Assembly: GCF_016595415.1 (NCBI RefSeq)
Contig: NZ_JAENIO010000001.1
Location: 124,001-188,000, forward strand
DNA: 64,000 bases
Direction: 5' to 3'
From: Roseibacillus ishigakijimensis
GTDB taxonomy: Bacteria > Verrucomicrobiota > Verrucomicrobiia > Verrucomicrobiales > Akkermansiaceae
Part shown: positions 27,701-37,162 of the stretch, in pieces
How the letters are laid out: every line of letters starts with the position of its first letter
How positions within the stretch are numbered: position 1 is the first letter of the stretch
Notes under the pieces: generated by a model
What the model saw: the letters and a program-made list of their open reading frames with translations, nothing else
What the model was told of the DNA's origin: nothing
The model's database searches: none
Made by a program: the position numbers and the translations under genes

Positions 27701-30700
27701 CACCGCCCTCTCCTTTGAGCCCAACCTCTCTGGCTTGAGCATCACCGACTCGACCTTTGCCAATCTCACTGCACCGGCAACCTTTCCTCAGGGCGTGATT
27801 GCCACCGTGAGCACAAATGACACCTCCAACACCAATGGCTGGATGGTCGAAAACGGAGCATTCGTCACCTTCACCGGAAACACTTGGGGCAGTGGCAACA
27901 CTGCTGACATCACCCTCCTCGCCCCTGCCAGTTCATCTGATGCTATCCACTATGGGGCCCCCTACGACACGCCAGGTCTTTTTCCGCAAGAAGGATCCCT
28001 CGTTGCGCTTGCTCAGGCCAATGATGGGGCGAATATCGTCGATCAGCGGGGTATTGTTTCACTCAATCTGACCCAGAGTCGCGGCTATACGACCATCCAG
28101 AATGCCATTGATGAAACCGACTCTGCGGACACCGTCGAGGTTTATCCCGGAACTTATGTCGAGAACGTCGTTACCACCGTTCCCGTTACCCTACGCCAGG
28201 CGACGGGGACCATGGGTGTCGTTACCATCGCCCCTGCTACGGGTATAGGCGTGGATCTCGCAGATGGTATTGATGCGGCCACCCGCAGCATACTTCAAGA
28301 TGTGACGATCCAAGGTCCTGGAAGCTCCGGGATCAGTGCCGGCTCATTTGTGACCGTCGCCAATGTTACTTCTTCCGGCTTCACCTATGGGATTAATATT
28401 CGGGAGGGACAAGACGTCTGTCTCGAGAATAGCCGTTTTGATCAGAACACAAGCGCCGGGCTTAAGATCCCATCGACCGTTAGCCTGACCGGCCTGAAGA
28501 TCGGGGGCTGCAACTTCGACAACAATCAGTTTGGCTTCTACGCTGATGCCAATAAGTCTGCCGAACCCGACCTTGGCGACGTCTTGATCTCAGGCAGCAG
28601 TTTCAGCGACAACAGTGAGAAGGGCATCTACTTGGAGCGCCTCAGCAACGCTGTTTTTTCTGGTTTGCAAATTGTGGGCAATGGCCAGGGCAACACCGCA
28701 TATCCGGGAATGGGTATTGACCTGAACCTGAAGTGGAAGGCTTATAGCAACATCACTATCAAGGACACCTTCTTCAGCGGAAATGGATTTGACAACGATC
28801 CCGTCAACTACAACCCGCAGGGTGCTCTGGGTATCAAGGCCCGGGACGACGGCCCAAACTATGGTTCCAAGTCTGCGTCCATTGACAACCTCACCATTAT
28901 AAACAATGTCTTCGAAGACAATGGTATGGGTCTCACCCTCGGCGAGCCCGGACAAGATAATCCTACCCCCACCACCCTCACTATCGTTTACAACAAGTTC
29001 CTCGGGGACCAAGAGAAGTCTCTTGCCAACCATAATGTATCCCCGGTTGAAGCGGGCCTCAACTATTGGGGAAGTGCTACCGGTCCTGCCGCTGGCACAA
29101 TAAGCGGTGCCGTTGACATCGCCCCCTTCTACACCTCTTATGACAGCACCAATTGGCCAACCGAGAACGGACTCGAGGGACTCGATGCGCCTGTCGTCAA
29201 CCTCAGCCAGACAACTTACCACGACACCATTCAGGAAGGGATCGACGCTGCAGTTCCTGGCGATACCCTCCATCTTAAGGGCACTTTTGGGCCCTCCTCC
29301 ACCATCGAACTCGACAAGCCCCTCACCATCGATGGTGATGGTGATAGCGATGGCAACAAGGCCCTCGTCATCGGCAGCTTCGGAAGCCCAGCCGGTTATT
29401 TTCTGCACGCCACCGCCTCCTCGGCTGGCTCGACCCTCAAGAATATCGCTTTTGAAAAGAGCGATAAAAACGGTACCCAAAATCTCATTTACGTGGGAGG
29501 CGATGACCTCACTTTTGATGCTCTTAACTTTGACGGCCAATATGAAACCGGCGATGGTGAAGTGAGTCGAGCCTTCGAGGTCGCTGGGGGGGCCACGGGG
29601 CTGACCATTTCCCATTCCACCTTCGATAAGCTTCGCCAGCCCGCCTATATCAATCCCGGCGCCGAAGTCGCCGTCACCAACAATTCCACCAAACGCTCCA
29701 AGGGATGGGTCATTGGCAATGGCGCGGTCGTTACTTTCTCCGGCAACACCTGGGGTATGGAAAACGATCCCGAAGAAAGCGGCGTCGATACCCGTAACAT
29801 CACCAGTGCTTCACCCCTTGTCATTACCGACATCGCCTTGCTGGGGTCCAACGCCAACCCTGCCGATCCCGCTGAGGCCCGCTACTATGGTGCCCCTTAC
29901 GACACCCCTGGTCTCTTCCCCCAGAACGGTTCCCTCGATGCCCTGGTCGCCGCAAACAACGGAGCCAGCATCGACGACCAGCGCGGCATTGTGGCTCTCA
30001 ATACGACCCAAAGTCTTGGCTACACCACCATTCAATTTGCCATTGATGAAACCATCGCTGGGGACACCGTCGAAGTCTATCCCGGCACCTACGATGAGAA
30101 CGTGATCACCACCGTTCCGGTTACCCTGCGCAAAGGCACCGGAACGACCGGCGCGGTCATCATTGCGCCTACCTCTGGCAACGGGGTCTTCCTTGCCGAC
30201 GGCAGCGATGCCATGACCCGGAGCATCCTGCAGGATGTCACCGTGCAGGGCTCGGGTGGCTCAACCCGCGGCATCCAGGCAGGCTCTTTCGCGACCCTCT
30301 CCCATGTCATTTCAACCGGAAGCCGCTACGGAGTCGAACTTACCGGAGGGGAGGACCTCGCCATTGAGAACAGCAGCTTTGACAACAATACCAGCAGCGG
30401 CCTGAAGATTCCCTCGACCGTGAACGTCACCGGCCTCACTGTTGAGGGCTCGACCTTTGATGGCAACGGGTTCGGATTTTATGCCGATGCCGACAGCGGG
30501 GTCCAACCTGACTTGGACGGCGTTGTCATCACTAACAGCAGTTTCAGCAATAACACCAACAAGGGAATTTACACGGAGCGTCTGAGCAATGCCGTTCTTT
30601 CCGGCCTGACCATCTCACACAATCTGAGCACCGGCAGTGCGGGTATCAGCATCAGCGTGCTGCACAAGTCCTACGCCAACCTCACCATCAAGGACTCGCT

Positions 30701-33700
30701 CTTCAGTGGCAACACCGGAGCTGCCCTCGTGGTCAAGGCCTTGGGAGCAGCAACCCTTTCCAACGTGACCATCTGTAACAATGTCTTCGAGGGCACTAAT
30801 GGAAAGGGACTTGTGATCGGGGAAAATGGCATGGCAAGCCCGGCCCCCTCGGGCTTGCTCATCAAAGACAACAAGTTCTTCGAAAACACGGATAGTTCGC
30901 TCGAGAACCACACCGGAACAAGTATTAACGCGGACTTCAACTTCTGGGGCTCGAGCGCGGGTCCCGAAGGCAATGACCTGGTCGGCGACACCATTGGCAT
31001 CGCCCCCTTCTACACCAACTACGATGGCACCAACTGGCCGACCGTCACCGGACTCTCTGGCCTCGATGCCCCCGTCGTCAACGTCACCGCAATGCCCGAT
31101 CCCACCTACCATGACACCATCCAGGAAGGGATTGATAGCGCGACGGATGATGACGTTCTTCATCTGAAGGGCACCTTCAATCCCACCTCCACCATCGTTC
31201 TCAACAAAAAACTGACTCTTGACGGAGACGGAGATACCACCGGGACCAAGGCCCGCATCGTGGCCAATTCCAGCGCTCCCGCAAGTAATGTGATGCGAGT
31301 CCCTGCGGCAAGTGGAGACGGGTCACTCATCCAGAACATCGAATTCGAGCTTGCGGACGACATCTCAAAGAATCTCATCACCATCCAAGGCAGTGACCTG
31401 ATCTTTACGAACCTCGATTTCTCGGGCCAATGGCTATTCCCATCCAATCGGGTCAGCCGGGCCTTCGAGGTCTCGGGTGGAGTCAGTGGCCTGACCATCT
31501 CGGAGTCCACCTTCGACAAGCTCCGCCAGCCCGCCTACCTCAACCCGGGTGCCGAGGTCACGGTTATCAACAATTCCACCAAGCGCACCAAGGGCTGGGT
31601 CGTTGACAATGGCGCGGTCGTCACCTTCTCCGGCAACAGCTGGGGCCTGGAAAGTGACCCCGCGCTAGGAGACGCCGACACCCGGAACATCACCGATACC
31701 TCCTCCATTCCCTTCACCGTGACGGACATTGCCTTGTTGGGCCATAATTCCGATCCCTCGGTGCCCCGCTACTACGGTGCCCCCTACGATACCGAGGGCG
31801 AACTTCCCGAAGAGTCTCTCACCGCTCTGTCTGACCTCAACAATGGCGCCCTCATCGACGACCAGCGTGAAATCAGAGTCATTAATCTGACCGAAACTGA
31901 CAACAATCTCCGTGGTTCTACTGGAATTCAATTCGCTATCGGTAGAGCCGGTGACAATCATGAGCTGCTTGTTGCTCCGGGGACTTACGAGGAGTTTGTT
32001 ACCATCGACAAAAGCGGCCTGAAACTCACTTCCGCGGAAGGCAAAGGCATGACCACCATCAGTCCTCCCGCCGGACATCCTGGCACTGCCTTGGGCACCG
32101 TGCTGGTCACCCCCAATACCGATGGAGTTCAGCTGGGAGATTTGGATGCGGGCTTCACTATCGTCGGATTCGACGGAGCGAGTTCGGGCATCGAGTCGGC
32201 CGCCGTTTACTTCCAGGGCGCGCACGCCGGAGCAACCGTGACTGGCAACTGCCTCGTTGCGGATGGAGACTCAGCCTTCCTTACGGAGTATAATTTCATA
32301 AACTCGGACTTCATCCTCTCCCACAACGAATTTACGGGAACGACCTTTACTGGTGGCTCTCCGGGAGGATCTTACGGAGACAGCCAGTGGACCACGGCAA
32401 ACTACCCCCGCATCCTTGTCGCGGTAAATGGGCCCTTGGCCACGAACGTTAGTTTCACTAACAACGAGATCACCGGAATCGCGGGCAATGGCACCGACCA
32501 TGGGGCATCGCTGGTGATGTTCTATGACAGCATCGCAGGGCTGACAGTAAGAGAAAACAACTTTGGGGGCATTACCGCTGGGGGCGCAGGCACCGCTTCC
32601 CCTCGCAGTTCTCTGGTCCTTCACGGGACAGGAGTGGAGGTAGAAAATAACGTCTTCTCCGCCACCGCTCCAATCGCCTTCCGCACTCTTTCCGCAGTTG
32701 ACTCCCTCAAGGACAACAGTTTCATCGGAAACAACGCATTCTATACGGTTGCCAATGACTTCGCCGGAGAACTCGATGCCAGTGAAAACCACTGGAACAG
32801 TGAGAACGGTCCCACCGATGAGATGAACAAACTCTATGGTGATGTCATCTTTAGTCCTTGGTTTGCCGCCAGCAACGGCCTTCCTGCCCCGGATCTCGAG
32901 CTGAGCGATCTCCGGTCCACCCTCGCAAACGATAACATCGACGACATGGAGATCGATTCTCCCGTCGTCGTCTCCGGCTCCTTCCACATCGCCAAAGGTC
33001 AGACTATCACCGTCACCCCCGAAGGTTCTCTCACCGTCCCCTCGCTTACCAGTGCGGCCGGAGATGGCGCCCTTGAGGGCGGGAAACTCATCGTGGACCG
33101 GGGGTCTCTGACCATTGGCGACCCCTCCGGAACCTCCATCTTGAACGGTTCCTTCATCGTCTTCAATTCCTTTGGTTCCATGGACATCACCGACGACACC
33201 ACCATCACAAGCACCGGGTTTGGTCTCACTTGGGTTTCAGACATTCATGTTGCGGCTGGAAAGACGGTCACGGTTGAAGGTCTGCTCTCTTGGGATGGTT
33301 GCGTGATTGATTCCCAGACTCCCACCAGCCCGTTCAATTTGATTGTGGCAGATGGCGGAAGACTGGTCTTGGCTCGTTCGGAGGTCTCCGATGCTGCCGT
33401 GACTATCGACACAGGGGGTGAAGCAGACATCTATGACAACCTCATTCTAGCGGGGTCCACAATCACCGGGAGTCCGGGTTCAGATGCTCATGTCTACCAC
33501 AATATTATCCCCAACGATCTGGCTCCTTTCCCTGCGGTCCTCATGGGTGATCTGACGACTGCGGAGAGCGGTTGGAGCAATGTTTCGGATCGAATCGACA
33601 CGCGAAACAATCTCACCCTCGAGTTTCAGCAGCCTGACGATGTCACTCGGACCCTGGAGATGAACGCGGTCACTGGACTCTATGACCTCTACCTGCAGCC

Positions 33701-35063
33701 GGGAGATGGCTTCAAGGTTGGCCTCGATGTGAGTGCGTTGACCGAAGCGATCGATACCGTCGATGCTAAAATTGCTTACTCTTACTCTCTTCTGGAGCCT
33801 TGGAACCCTGCCAACCCAAATCCCGATTACGAGCTCGATGCTCCCTGGGGGAATATGCATGCTGTATCCGAGGACTTGGAGGGCGTGATTGGATTAATCA
33901 GTTCAGGGACTGGGCAAAGCTTGGAGTCCAGTAGTCCCACCGCCGAGGATGATCAGGTGGTGCGATATCTTCTCACAGCCAGAAGCGATGCTCCAGACAC
34001 TGTCTCTGGTATCTTCTTCCGCCCCGATCTCCATGACTCCGCGATTGCAGAGACAGAATTCGACAACCCCGCGAGCACGAACGAATTGTCCCGCCCCAGC
34101 GGTGCCAATCCGTCGGAAGCCATTAGATTGACACCCTTCACTGCGAATACTGGACGATTGATCATCGATGGCACCACGCCTGAGGTCGACTATGCGACTG
34201 CACCCACGGGGTATCAGGCACAGGCCTCCATAGGTTCTGTTGATGTCTTCGGGTCCGGCGAGCTTGCGGTGAGGGAAGCAGGTGCACCCATCGTGATCCA
34301 TTTTCTCACTGCTGACAATTTGGCGGGAATTGATGATGAGGATGTCGTGGTTACTGCCACCTCTGGGTCAACGACTTTGACTGCCGATCGGTCTTCCTCC
34401 GATTTGGGGATTGATGACGACGACCACACCTTCGATTTGGCTGTTCCTAGTGTGGGAGCACCAAGCGGGACCTATTCTGTGAACGTTGAGGTGCGCGATC
34501 GTTCCGGCAATGTGGCGAATTTTCCTCTGGGAACGTTCACACTCACCGACGAGGTTCATGCCACCGTGCAGTTGGATGGCTTCGAGGGTGCTGCCCGGGA
34601 AGTGACCTTCAAGGCTACGGATTCCTCAGGTGCTGTCTTAGGGACTTGGGAGGATGTTCTGGTGGACTTTACTGCTGATCCGATGGGTGAAGGAAACTTC
34701 GGGATGGTGTCTCTTACAAGCATTCCGGCGGGTACTGTGGCAATCAGTGCAAAGACTGACTGGACTCTGCGCAAGCGCCTTTCGGTTTCACTCACCGATG
34801 GCTATGGTTCGATTAGTTTAACCGCAGCTCATGATAATCCTTCTGATAGTCATGATGGCATGCTGACTGCAGGAGACTTCGATGGTGATAATATCGTGAA
34901 GGGCACTGATTATACTCTTCTTCGGCACGTTTATAACAAAGTGCTCAATGAAGAAGAAAATATTTTCCCTGAGATTGGAGATATCACCGGTGACGGCGTA
35001 ACCACGAGAAGTGACTACGATCAGTTTGTGATCAACTATTTTACTGTCGGCGCTCCCGAATAA
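24798..35063 (+). CDS. Giant secreted right-handed beta-helix protein with dockerin-like C-terminus
   Basis: At about 3,421 aa this is the largest gene here. A weak signal peptide (SPRVASPMAGFLMSGILPAEV) precedes pectin-lyase/NosD-like parallel beta-helix sequence. Nine helix-entry motifs of the form TIQxAIdxAxxGDtvxVxxGTYxE occur (near 24,905, 25,735, 26,535, 27,465, 28,090, 29,220, 30,025, 31,110 and 31,915). Two long modules repeat in tandem between 27,432 and ~31,870. From ~32,900 there is further beta-rich and Ig-like sequence. The end carries two calcium-type repeats (GDFDGDNIVKGTDYTLLRHV and GDITGDGVTTRSDYDQFVIN) as in type I dockerins. No catalytic site is evident. It is probably a cell-surface or matrix protein that may bind or cut polysaccharide. 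GTG 24762 is an alternative start. Confidence 0.85.
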   Translation: MKTFLSFLQSPRVASPMAGFLMSGILPAEVIRVPLDQTTLPAAISAAGPGDRIELANGTYSLSGTLNINKSLTIVGESESGVIIDASGNGASWGIKVQADDVTLDTFTMRPPLVPGSVGTSGGGGYAIHAQFDAGIPQAHKNLTLANITIRDGNRSSFDVNGYDGVTLTNLTATGNAVGNGIQVSGCTDVIMTGCEVSGNAWGAIAVYVSKPGQLNRPSSNVVFDFTANPDLEGIFYIEDQDGLTNSGIAVDGASHKVVGKGSTTQHLFLNTGDEDDAFALMDAIEARFPTSLAAYDLATGHLIVNPAGEAGVIQAAIDAAEEGDVIALPAGIFTEELVIDKRISLRGALAGKSAGIVTDSLWNDEQNRTILDGGIIVRAAQAGVDGIDIRNGRGYGSRKVGIAVEAERVSIRNVFISDVYVASESNYDGLVTTPSTNHLLFADSTVLSCWRPIYLNPGDGHVVAGNFLEGPSGSGVGIGSDGLSSFSLVSNRITGFTEGWGSSAVGQNVRARNNDLDGNFIAVGQYSGDPIDARENLWDKPTGPDENDVLGSVDAADHYTTASQVTNQPITNSRTGVAYSLIQDAHNAAAPGDTILVGDGTYVEDLLLSKQVSLQGSGPDTCILSGAIGGGQATVRIETSEVSVSGLTITREGNNPTDWNDSSLNLAGIAIQGQGFTGIAVHDNRITGNRTGIDLNNTSGHTIRNNVIDNNHTGTILRNQTDDLLVTENFITNNRTVGILFLDASGGSNSPLQQAQNANFSNNDISGNWYGQVVDRQAGGSLPAPGGNLKNFANNWFGTTNPSFTNSNSGEPGYAVLIPVAYGGSAEAPASSQPDFAGPASANLTIVPLFTDGTDTDIDSGNGWGIYGFQGEATSVGTPVYNVTQDTHHATLERAIAAAVAGDELALSGTFTLSTTVTLDKELVLNGDHDNEGTNALITGTADALFHFGAGSDSSEIKNLDFDATGVTALSFEPNLSGLSITDSTFANLTAPATFPQGVIATVSTNDTSNTNGWMVENGAFVTFTGNTWGSGNTADITLLAPASSSDAIHYGAPYDTPGLFPQEGSLVALAQANDGANIVDQRGIVSLNLTQSRGYTTIQNAIDETDSADTVEVYPGTYVENVVTTVPVTLRQATGTMGVVTIAPATGIGVDLADGIDAATRSILQDVTIQGPGSSGISAGSFVTVANVTSSGFTYGINIREGQDVCLENSRFDQNTSAGLKIPSTVSLTGLKIGGCNFDNNQFGFYADANKSAEPDLGDVLISGSSFSDNSEKGIYLERLSNAVFSGLQIVGNGQGNTAYPGMGIDLNLKWKAYSNITIKDTFFSGNGFDNDPVNYNPQGALGIKARDDGPNYGSKSASIDNLTIINNVFEDNGMGLTLGEPGQDNPTPTTLTIVYNKFLGDQEKSLANHNVSPVEAGLNYWGSATGPAAGTISGAVDIAPFYTSYDSTNWPTENGLEGLDAPVVNLSQTTYHDTIQEGIDAAVPGDTLHLKGTFGPSSTIELDKPLTIDGDGDSDGNKALVIGSFGSPAGYFLHATASSAGSTLKNIAFEKSDKNGTQNLIYVGGDDLTFDALNFDGQYETGDGEVSRAFEVAGGATGLTISHSTFDKLRQPAYINPGAEVAVTNNSTKRSKGWVIGNGAVVTFSGNTWGMENDPEESGVDTRNITSASPLVITDIALLGSNANPADPAEARYYGAPYDTPGLFPQNGSLDALVAANNGASIDDQRGIVALNTTQSLGYTTIQFAIDETIAGDTVEVYPGTYDENVITTVPVTLRKGTGTTGAVIIAPTSGNGVFLADGSDAMTRSILQDVTVQGSGGSTRGIQAGSFATLSHVISTGSRYGVELTGGEDLAIENSSFDNNTSSGLKIPSTVNVTGLTVEGSTFDGNGFGFYADADSGVQPDLDGVVITNSSFSNNTNKGIYTERLSNAVLSGLTISHNLSTGSAGISISVLHKSYANLTIKDSLFSGNTGAALVVKALGAATLSNVTICNNVFEGTNGKGLVIGENGMASPAPSGLLIKDNKFFENTDSSLENHTGTSINADFNFWGSSAGPEGNDLVGDTIGIAPFYTNYDGTNWPTVTGLSGLDAPVVNVTAMPDPTYHDTIQEGIDSATDDDVLHLKGTFNPTSTIVLNKKLTLDGDGDTTGTKARIVANSSAPASNVMRVPAASGDGSLIQNIEFELADDISKNLITIQGSDLIFTNLDFSGQWLFPSNRVSRAFEVSGGVSGLTISESTFDKLRQPAYLNPGAEVTVINNSTKRTKGWVVDNGAVVTFSGNSWGLESDPALGDADTRNITDTSSIPFTVTDIALLGHNSDPSVPRYYGAPYDTEGELPEESLTALSDLNNGALIDDQREIRVINLTETDNNLRGSTGIQFAIGRAGDNHELLVAPGTYEEFVTIDKSGLKLTSAEGKGMTTISPPAGHPGTALGTVLVTPNTDGVQLGDLDAGFTIVGFDGASSGIESAAVYFQGAHAGATVTGNCLVADGDSAFLTEYNFINSDFILSHNEFTGTTFTGGSPGGSYGDSQWTTANYPRILVAVNGPLATNVSFTNNEITGIAGNGTDHGASLVMFYDSIAGLTVRENNFGGITAGGAGTASPRSSLVLHGTGVEVENNVFSATAPIAFRTLSAVDSLKDNSFIGNNAFYTVANDFAGELDASENHWNSENGPTDEMNKLYGDVIFSPWFAASNGLPAPDLELSDLRSTLANDNIDDMEIDSPVVVSGSFHIAKGQTITVTPEGSLTVPSLTSAAGDGALEGGKLIVDRGSLTIGDPSGTSILNGSFIVFNSFGSMDITDDTTITSTGFGLTWVSDIHVAAGKTVTVEGLLSWDGCVIDSQTPTSPFNLIVADGGRLVLARSEVSDAAVTIDTGGEADIYDNLILAGSTITGSPGSDAHVYHNIIPNDLAPFPAVLMGDLTTAESGWSNVSDRIDTRNNLTLEFQQPDDVTRTLEMNAVTGLYDLYLQPGDGFKVGLDVSALTEAIDTVDAKIAYSYSLLEPWNPANPNPDYELDAPWGNMHAVSEDLEGVIGLISSGTGQSLESSSPTAEDDQVVRYLLTARSDAPDTVSGIFFRPDLHDSAIAETEFDNPASTNELSRPSGANPSEAIRLTPFTANTGRLIIDGTTPEVDYATAPTGYQAQASIGSVDVFGSGELAVREAGAPIVIHFLTADNLAGIDDEDVVVTATSGSTTLTADRSSSDLGIDDDDHTFDLAVPSVGAPSGTYSVNVEVRDRSGNVANFPLGTFTLTDEVHATVQLDGFEGAAREVTFKATDSSGAVLGTWEDVLVDFTADPMGEGNFGMVSLTSIPAGTVAISAKTDWTLRKRLSVSLTDGYGSISLTAAHDNPSDSHDGMLTAGDFDGDNIVKGTDYTLLRHVYNKVLNEEENIFPEIGDITGDGVTTRSDYDQFVINYFTVGAPE
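27432..29183 (+). repeat. Internal tandem module A of the beta-helix gene
   Basis: First copy of a unit that contains an entry motif (HHATLERAIAAAVAGD), the landmark HYGAPYDTPGLFP (27948 onward), a second entry motif (YTTIQNAIDETDSADTVEVY) and GLKIPSTVSLTGL, ending at GLEGL. It is more divergent than copy B. Confidence 0.75.
29184..31074 (+). repeat. Internal tandem module B of the beta-helix gene
   Basis: Second copy, starting DAPVVNLSQTTYHDTIQEGI. The YYGAPYDTPGLFP landmark (YGAP Tyr codon at 29886) is 1,935 bp after that of copy A. YTTIQFAIDETIAGDTVEVY and GLKIPSTVNVTGL are near-identical to copy A. Confidence 0.8.
31075..31870 (+). repeat. Internal tandem module C (partial) of the beta-helix gene
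   Basis: Third, incomplete copy, starting DAPVVNVT then YHDTIQEGIDSATDDD. It retains STFDKLRQPAYLNPGAEV and YYGAPYDTEGELP (31,770 onward; 1,887 bp after copy B) and then diverges. Confidence 0.78.
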
Positions 35064-35114
35064 GCACATCAATCTTCTTTTAAAAACTGTTTGTGGTTCA
35101 AATAATAATATTCT

Positions 35115-35831
35115 ATGAAAAGCTCATTCATTTTCTCTGCCTTCATCCTGGCGTCAGCCAACTCGACCGCTTTCGGGGCTTCACCCCTGTGGGACGGCGA
35201 TGCGACGGCAACTCAACAACATTATCTCTTTACGAATAATGATGATACTGGATTGAGTCCCGATTCCGCCAGCAATCCTTACGGGACCGCGATGGTCGAT
35301 GTCTTTCACCCGAATCCGTTTGCATCCCATTGGCAAGATCCGGGGGTTGATAGCGATTACTCGGGCCCTCCTTCGACGGCAGATGGGACTTGGGGAATCG
35401 GCCCGGATGGGGAGATCTCCGCCAGCGTCCCCTTCACGAACGAAAGCATTGGGACAGGAGAGACTTTCGTGGTCGAATTCTACATCTCGACTATCTGTTA
35501 TATCGATGACTTGGCAGCCTTTCCCTATTTGGAAATCGTTGACTATTCTGTGATTGGTTTGTCCGAGAGCACGACTCACGTTGAAGACGATGACTCTCTT
35601 GCGGGTGGAGACTGGAACGAGAGAGTATGGACGGGTAGGATTGAAGGGGTTACCACCGACATTCTCACTTTCAAATTGGCCACGCCTGATAGCGACGGGT
35701 CTTCTCCCCGATTTGATTACTTCGTCGATGATCTGGAGATATTCACTAATTTTACGGTTGTTCCGGAGCCATCTTCCTTTTTCCTCCTAGCGGGGTCAGG
35801 GATGATTCTGTTTCTGCGTAGATTGCGCTGA
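35115..35831 (+). CDS. PEP-CTERM sorted exported protein
   Basis: This 238-residue protein has a signal peptide (MKSSFIFSAFILASANSTAFG) and a classic PEP-CTERM tail: VPEPSS, a membrane helix FFLLAGSGMILFLR and a terminal RRLR. Exosortase recognises such tails and cleaves them during export; no exosortase gene is in this window. The middle is acidic and beta-rich with a single Cys and no recognised domain. It follows the giant beta-helix gene after 51 nt with an AT-rich leader, so the two might be expressed together as extracellular matrix components. Its function is unknown. Confidence 0.82.
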   Translation: MKSSFIFSAFILASANSTAFGASPLWDGDATATQQHYLFTNNDDTGLSPDSASNPYGTAMVDVFHPNPFASHWQDPGVDSDYSGPPSTADGTWGIGPDGEISASVPFTNESIGTGETFVVEFYISTICYIDDLAAFPYLEIVDYSVIGLSESTTHVEDDDSLAGGDWNERVWTGRIEGVTTDILTFKLATPDSDGSSPRFDYFVDDLEIFTNFTVVPEPSSFFLLAGSGMILFLRRLR

Positions 35832-35851
35832 TCCCGATTAGAAATCCTCTG

Positions 35852-37162
35852 GTGAAAGGGAGAATCTGCACGCGATTCGGCGACCGGACAGTAGCGGGCG
35901 TTCATAGCTTCTTGCTTTCTATCCGGTCCCGATGCGCGTGCTCCTATCCAAGAGCGACTCGAGTCTTTCTGGTGACGGGCTTCATGCTGACCTCGGGAAA
36001 ACTATTTCCGGTCGAGGCTGAGTTCGTCACCACCCGGGGATCATTCACGGTTGATCTTCACCTGTCAGAGGCGCCCTTGGCGGTTGCTCATTTTGTAGAC
36101 TTGGCGGAAGGGGAAAGGCTGTGGATCGATACTTCTTTGGCAATTCCTCGCCGGTTTCCCTATTACAATAACAGAAGGGTTACCGTTGTAGAAGGTAGTG
36201 CGGGTGACCGTCTTGGGATTATCGGAGGAGCTGATCTGATGGGCGATCGGGAATTGGGCTATGTCATTCCTGATGATTACGGGGAGAGGGCCGCTGAATG
36301 TGCTTATTCCCTGGTGATGGAAAGCAATGGGCCGAACGCCAATGCGGGCCGCGTTGCGATTCTTGGCGGAATCGTTCGGACGGAGGAGAGGAGTCACCGT
36401 CTTCTCCTCGGACGTATTATAGCGCAAGATGACCGGGAAGTGATCGATCAGATTCTTTCCGCCGATAATGAAGAGGTTCTGGTGAAAGAGGTTCTGATTA
36501 CTCAGAATGAGAGCGAGCGAACCCGGATGAAGGAGATGCTGACGGGTTTACCGCGAGTCGAATTTCCCGTGCTGCACCCTCGAGTCGCGGTAGAGCAAAT
36601 CGTCTTTTCTTCTCCGCAGCCCTCCTTTTCCGTTTTTTGGTCGGCTCAAAGTGATAACTTAACGATTTGGCGTCGCGCGCACCGGCACTACCAAGCGGGA
36701 AACTTGGATTTTTCTTCTTTTCCGCCCCTGGTTGCCAACGGGCCACAGATGTTTCTGCGTTCCGCCCTCGTGATCTACCCGGAGTCGGTTGCCCCCTTGG
36801 CAATTTCCACTTTGTCCGAACAGATATTGACGGTTACCAGTGAAGATTTGGGACAGATTCGCTATCATTTCGATGGAAGCGGCGAGTCCGGAGATTACGA
36901 AGTCTTCGTCTCGCCAGATGAACCTCCGGTTTTTGTCGGAGAATTCTCTCTCGGTGCTGAAGAGCGCTACGCCACTCCCTATTCCCTCACCTTGACGATA
37001 TTGGCTCCCGGGCTGGGGGGCTCGGCCCGGCAGAAAATATCCTTGGGCTGGGATGAGAGGCAGAGTGGGATTCTCCGAGGGCGTCACCGCACCGAGTTGT
37101 TCGGTGATGCCGGGCAGCTCTTCTTCGCGGACTGGGGTGGAGCGGAGCTGGCTCCTAATTGA
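35852..37162 (+). CDS. Exported cyclophilin-like (peptidyl-prolyl isomerase) protein, divergent
   Basis: Residues ~55-220 of this 436-aa frame resemble a cyclophilin domain: EFVTTRGSFTVDLHLSEAPL, AVAHFVDLAEGERLW, then IIGGADLMGDRELGYVIPDD, SLVMESNGPNANAGRVAILG and HRLLLGRIIAQDDREVIDQI. The catalytic Arg/Phe/His pattern is not clearly kept, so isomerase activity is doubtful. The C-terminal 200 residues are beta-rich and unknown. The start is uncertain: GTG 35852 gives a long basic leader before a hydrophobic stretch (RVFLVTGFMLTSG) and a likely signal cleavage at VEA. The 3' end overlaps the convergent SEC-C gene by 8 bp. Confidence 0.6.
   Translation: MKGRICTRFGDRTVAGVHSFLLSIRSRCACSYPRATRVFLVTGFMLTSGKLFPVEAEFVTTRGSFTVDLHLSEAPLAVAHFVDLAEGERLWIDTSLAIPRRFPYYNNRRVTVVEGSAGDRLGIIGGADLMGDRELGYVIPDDYGERAAECAYSLVMESNGPNANAGRVAILGGIVRTEERSHRLLLGRIIAQDDREVIDQILSADNEEVLVKEVLITQNESERTRMKEMLTGLPRVEFPVLHPRVAVEQIVFSSPQPSFSVFWSAQSDNLTIWRRAHRHYQAGNLDFSSFPPLVANGPQMFLRSALVIYPESVAPLAISTLSEQILTVTSEDLGQIRYHFDGSGESGDYEVFVSPDEPPVFVGEFSLGAEERYATPYSLTLTILAPGLGGSARQKISLGWDERQSGILRGRHRTELFGDAGQLFFADWGGAELAPN

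Noticed and set aside
27432-31870. CRISPR-like or simple sequence repeat in the giant gene
   Set aside because: The repeat units are ~1.9 kb of coding sequence with protein-level similarity, not short direct repeats with spacers.
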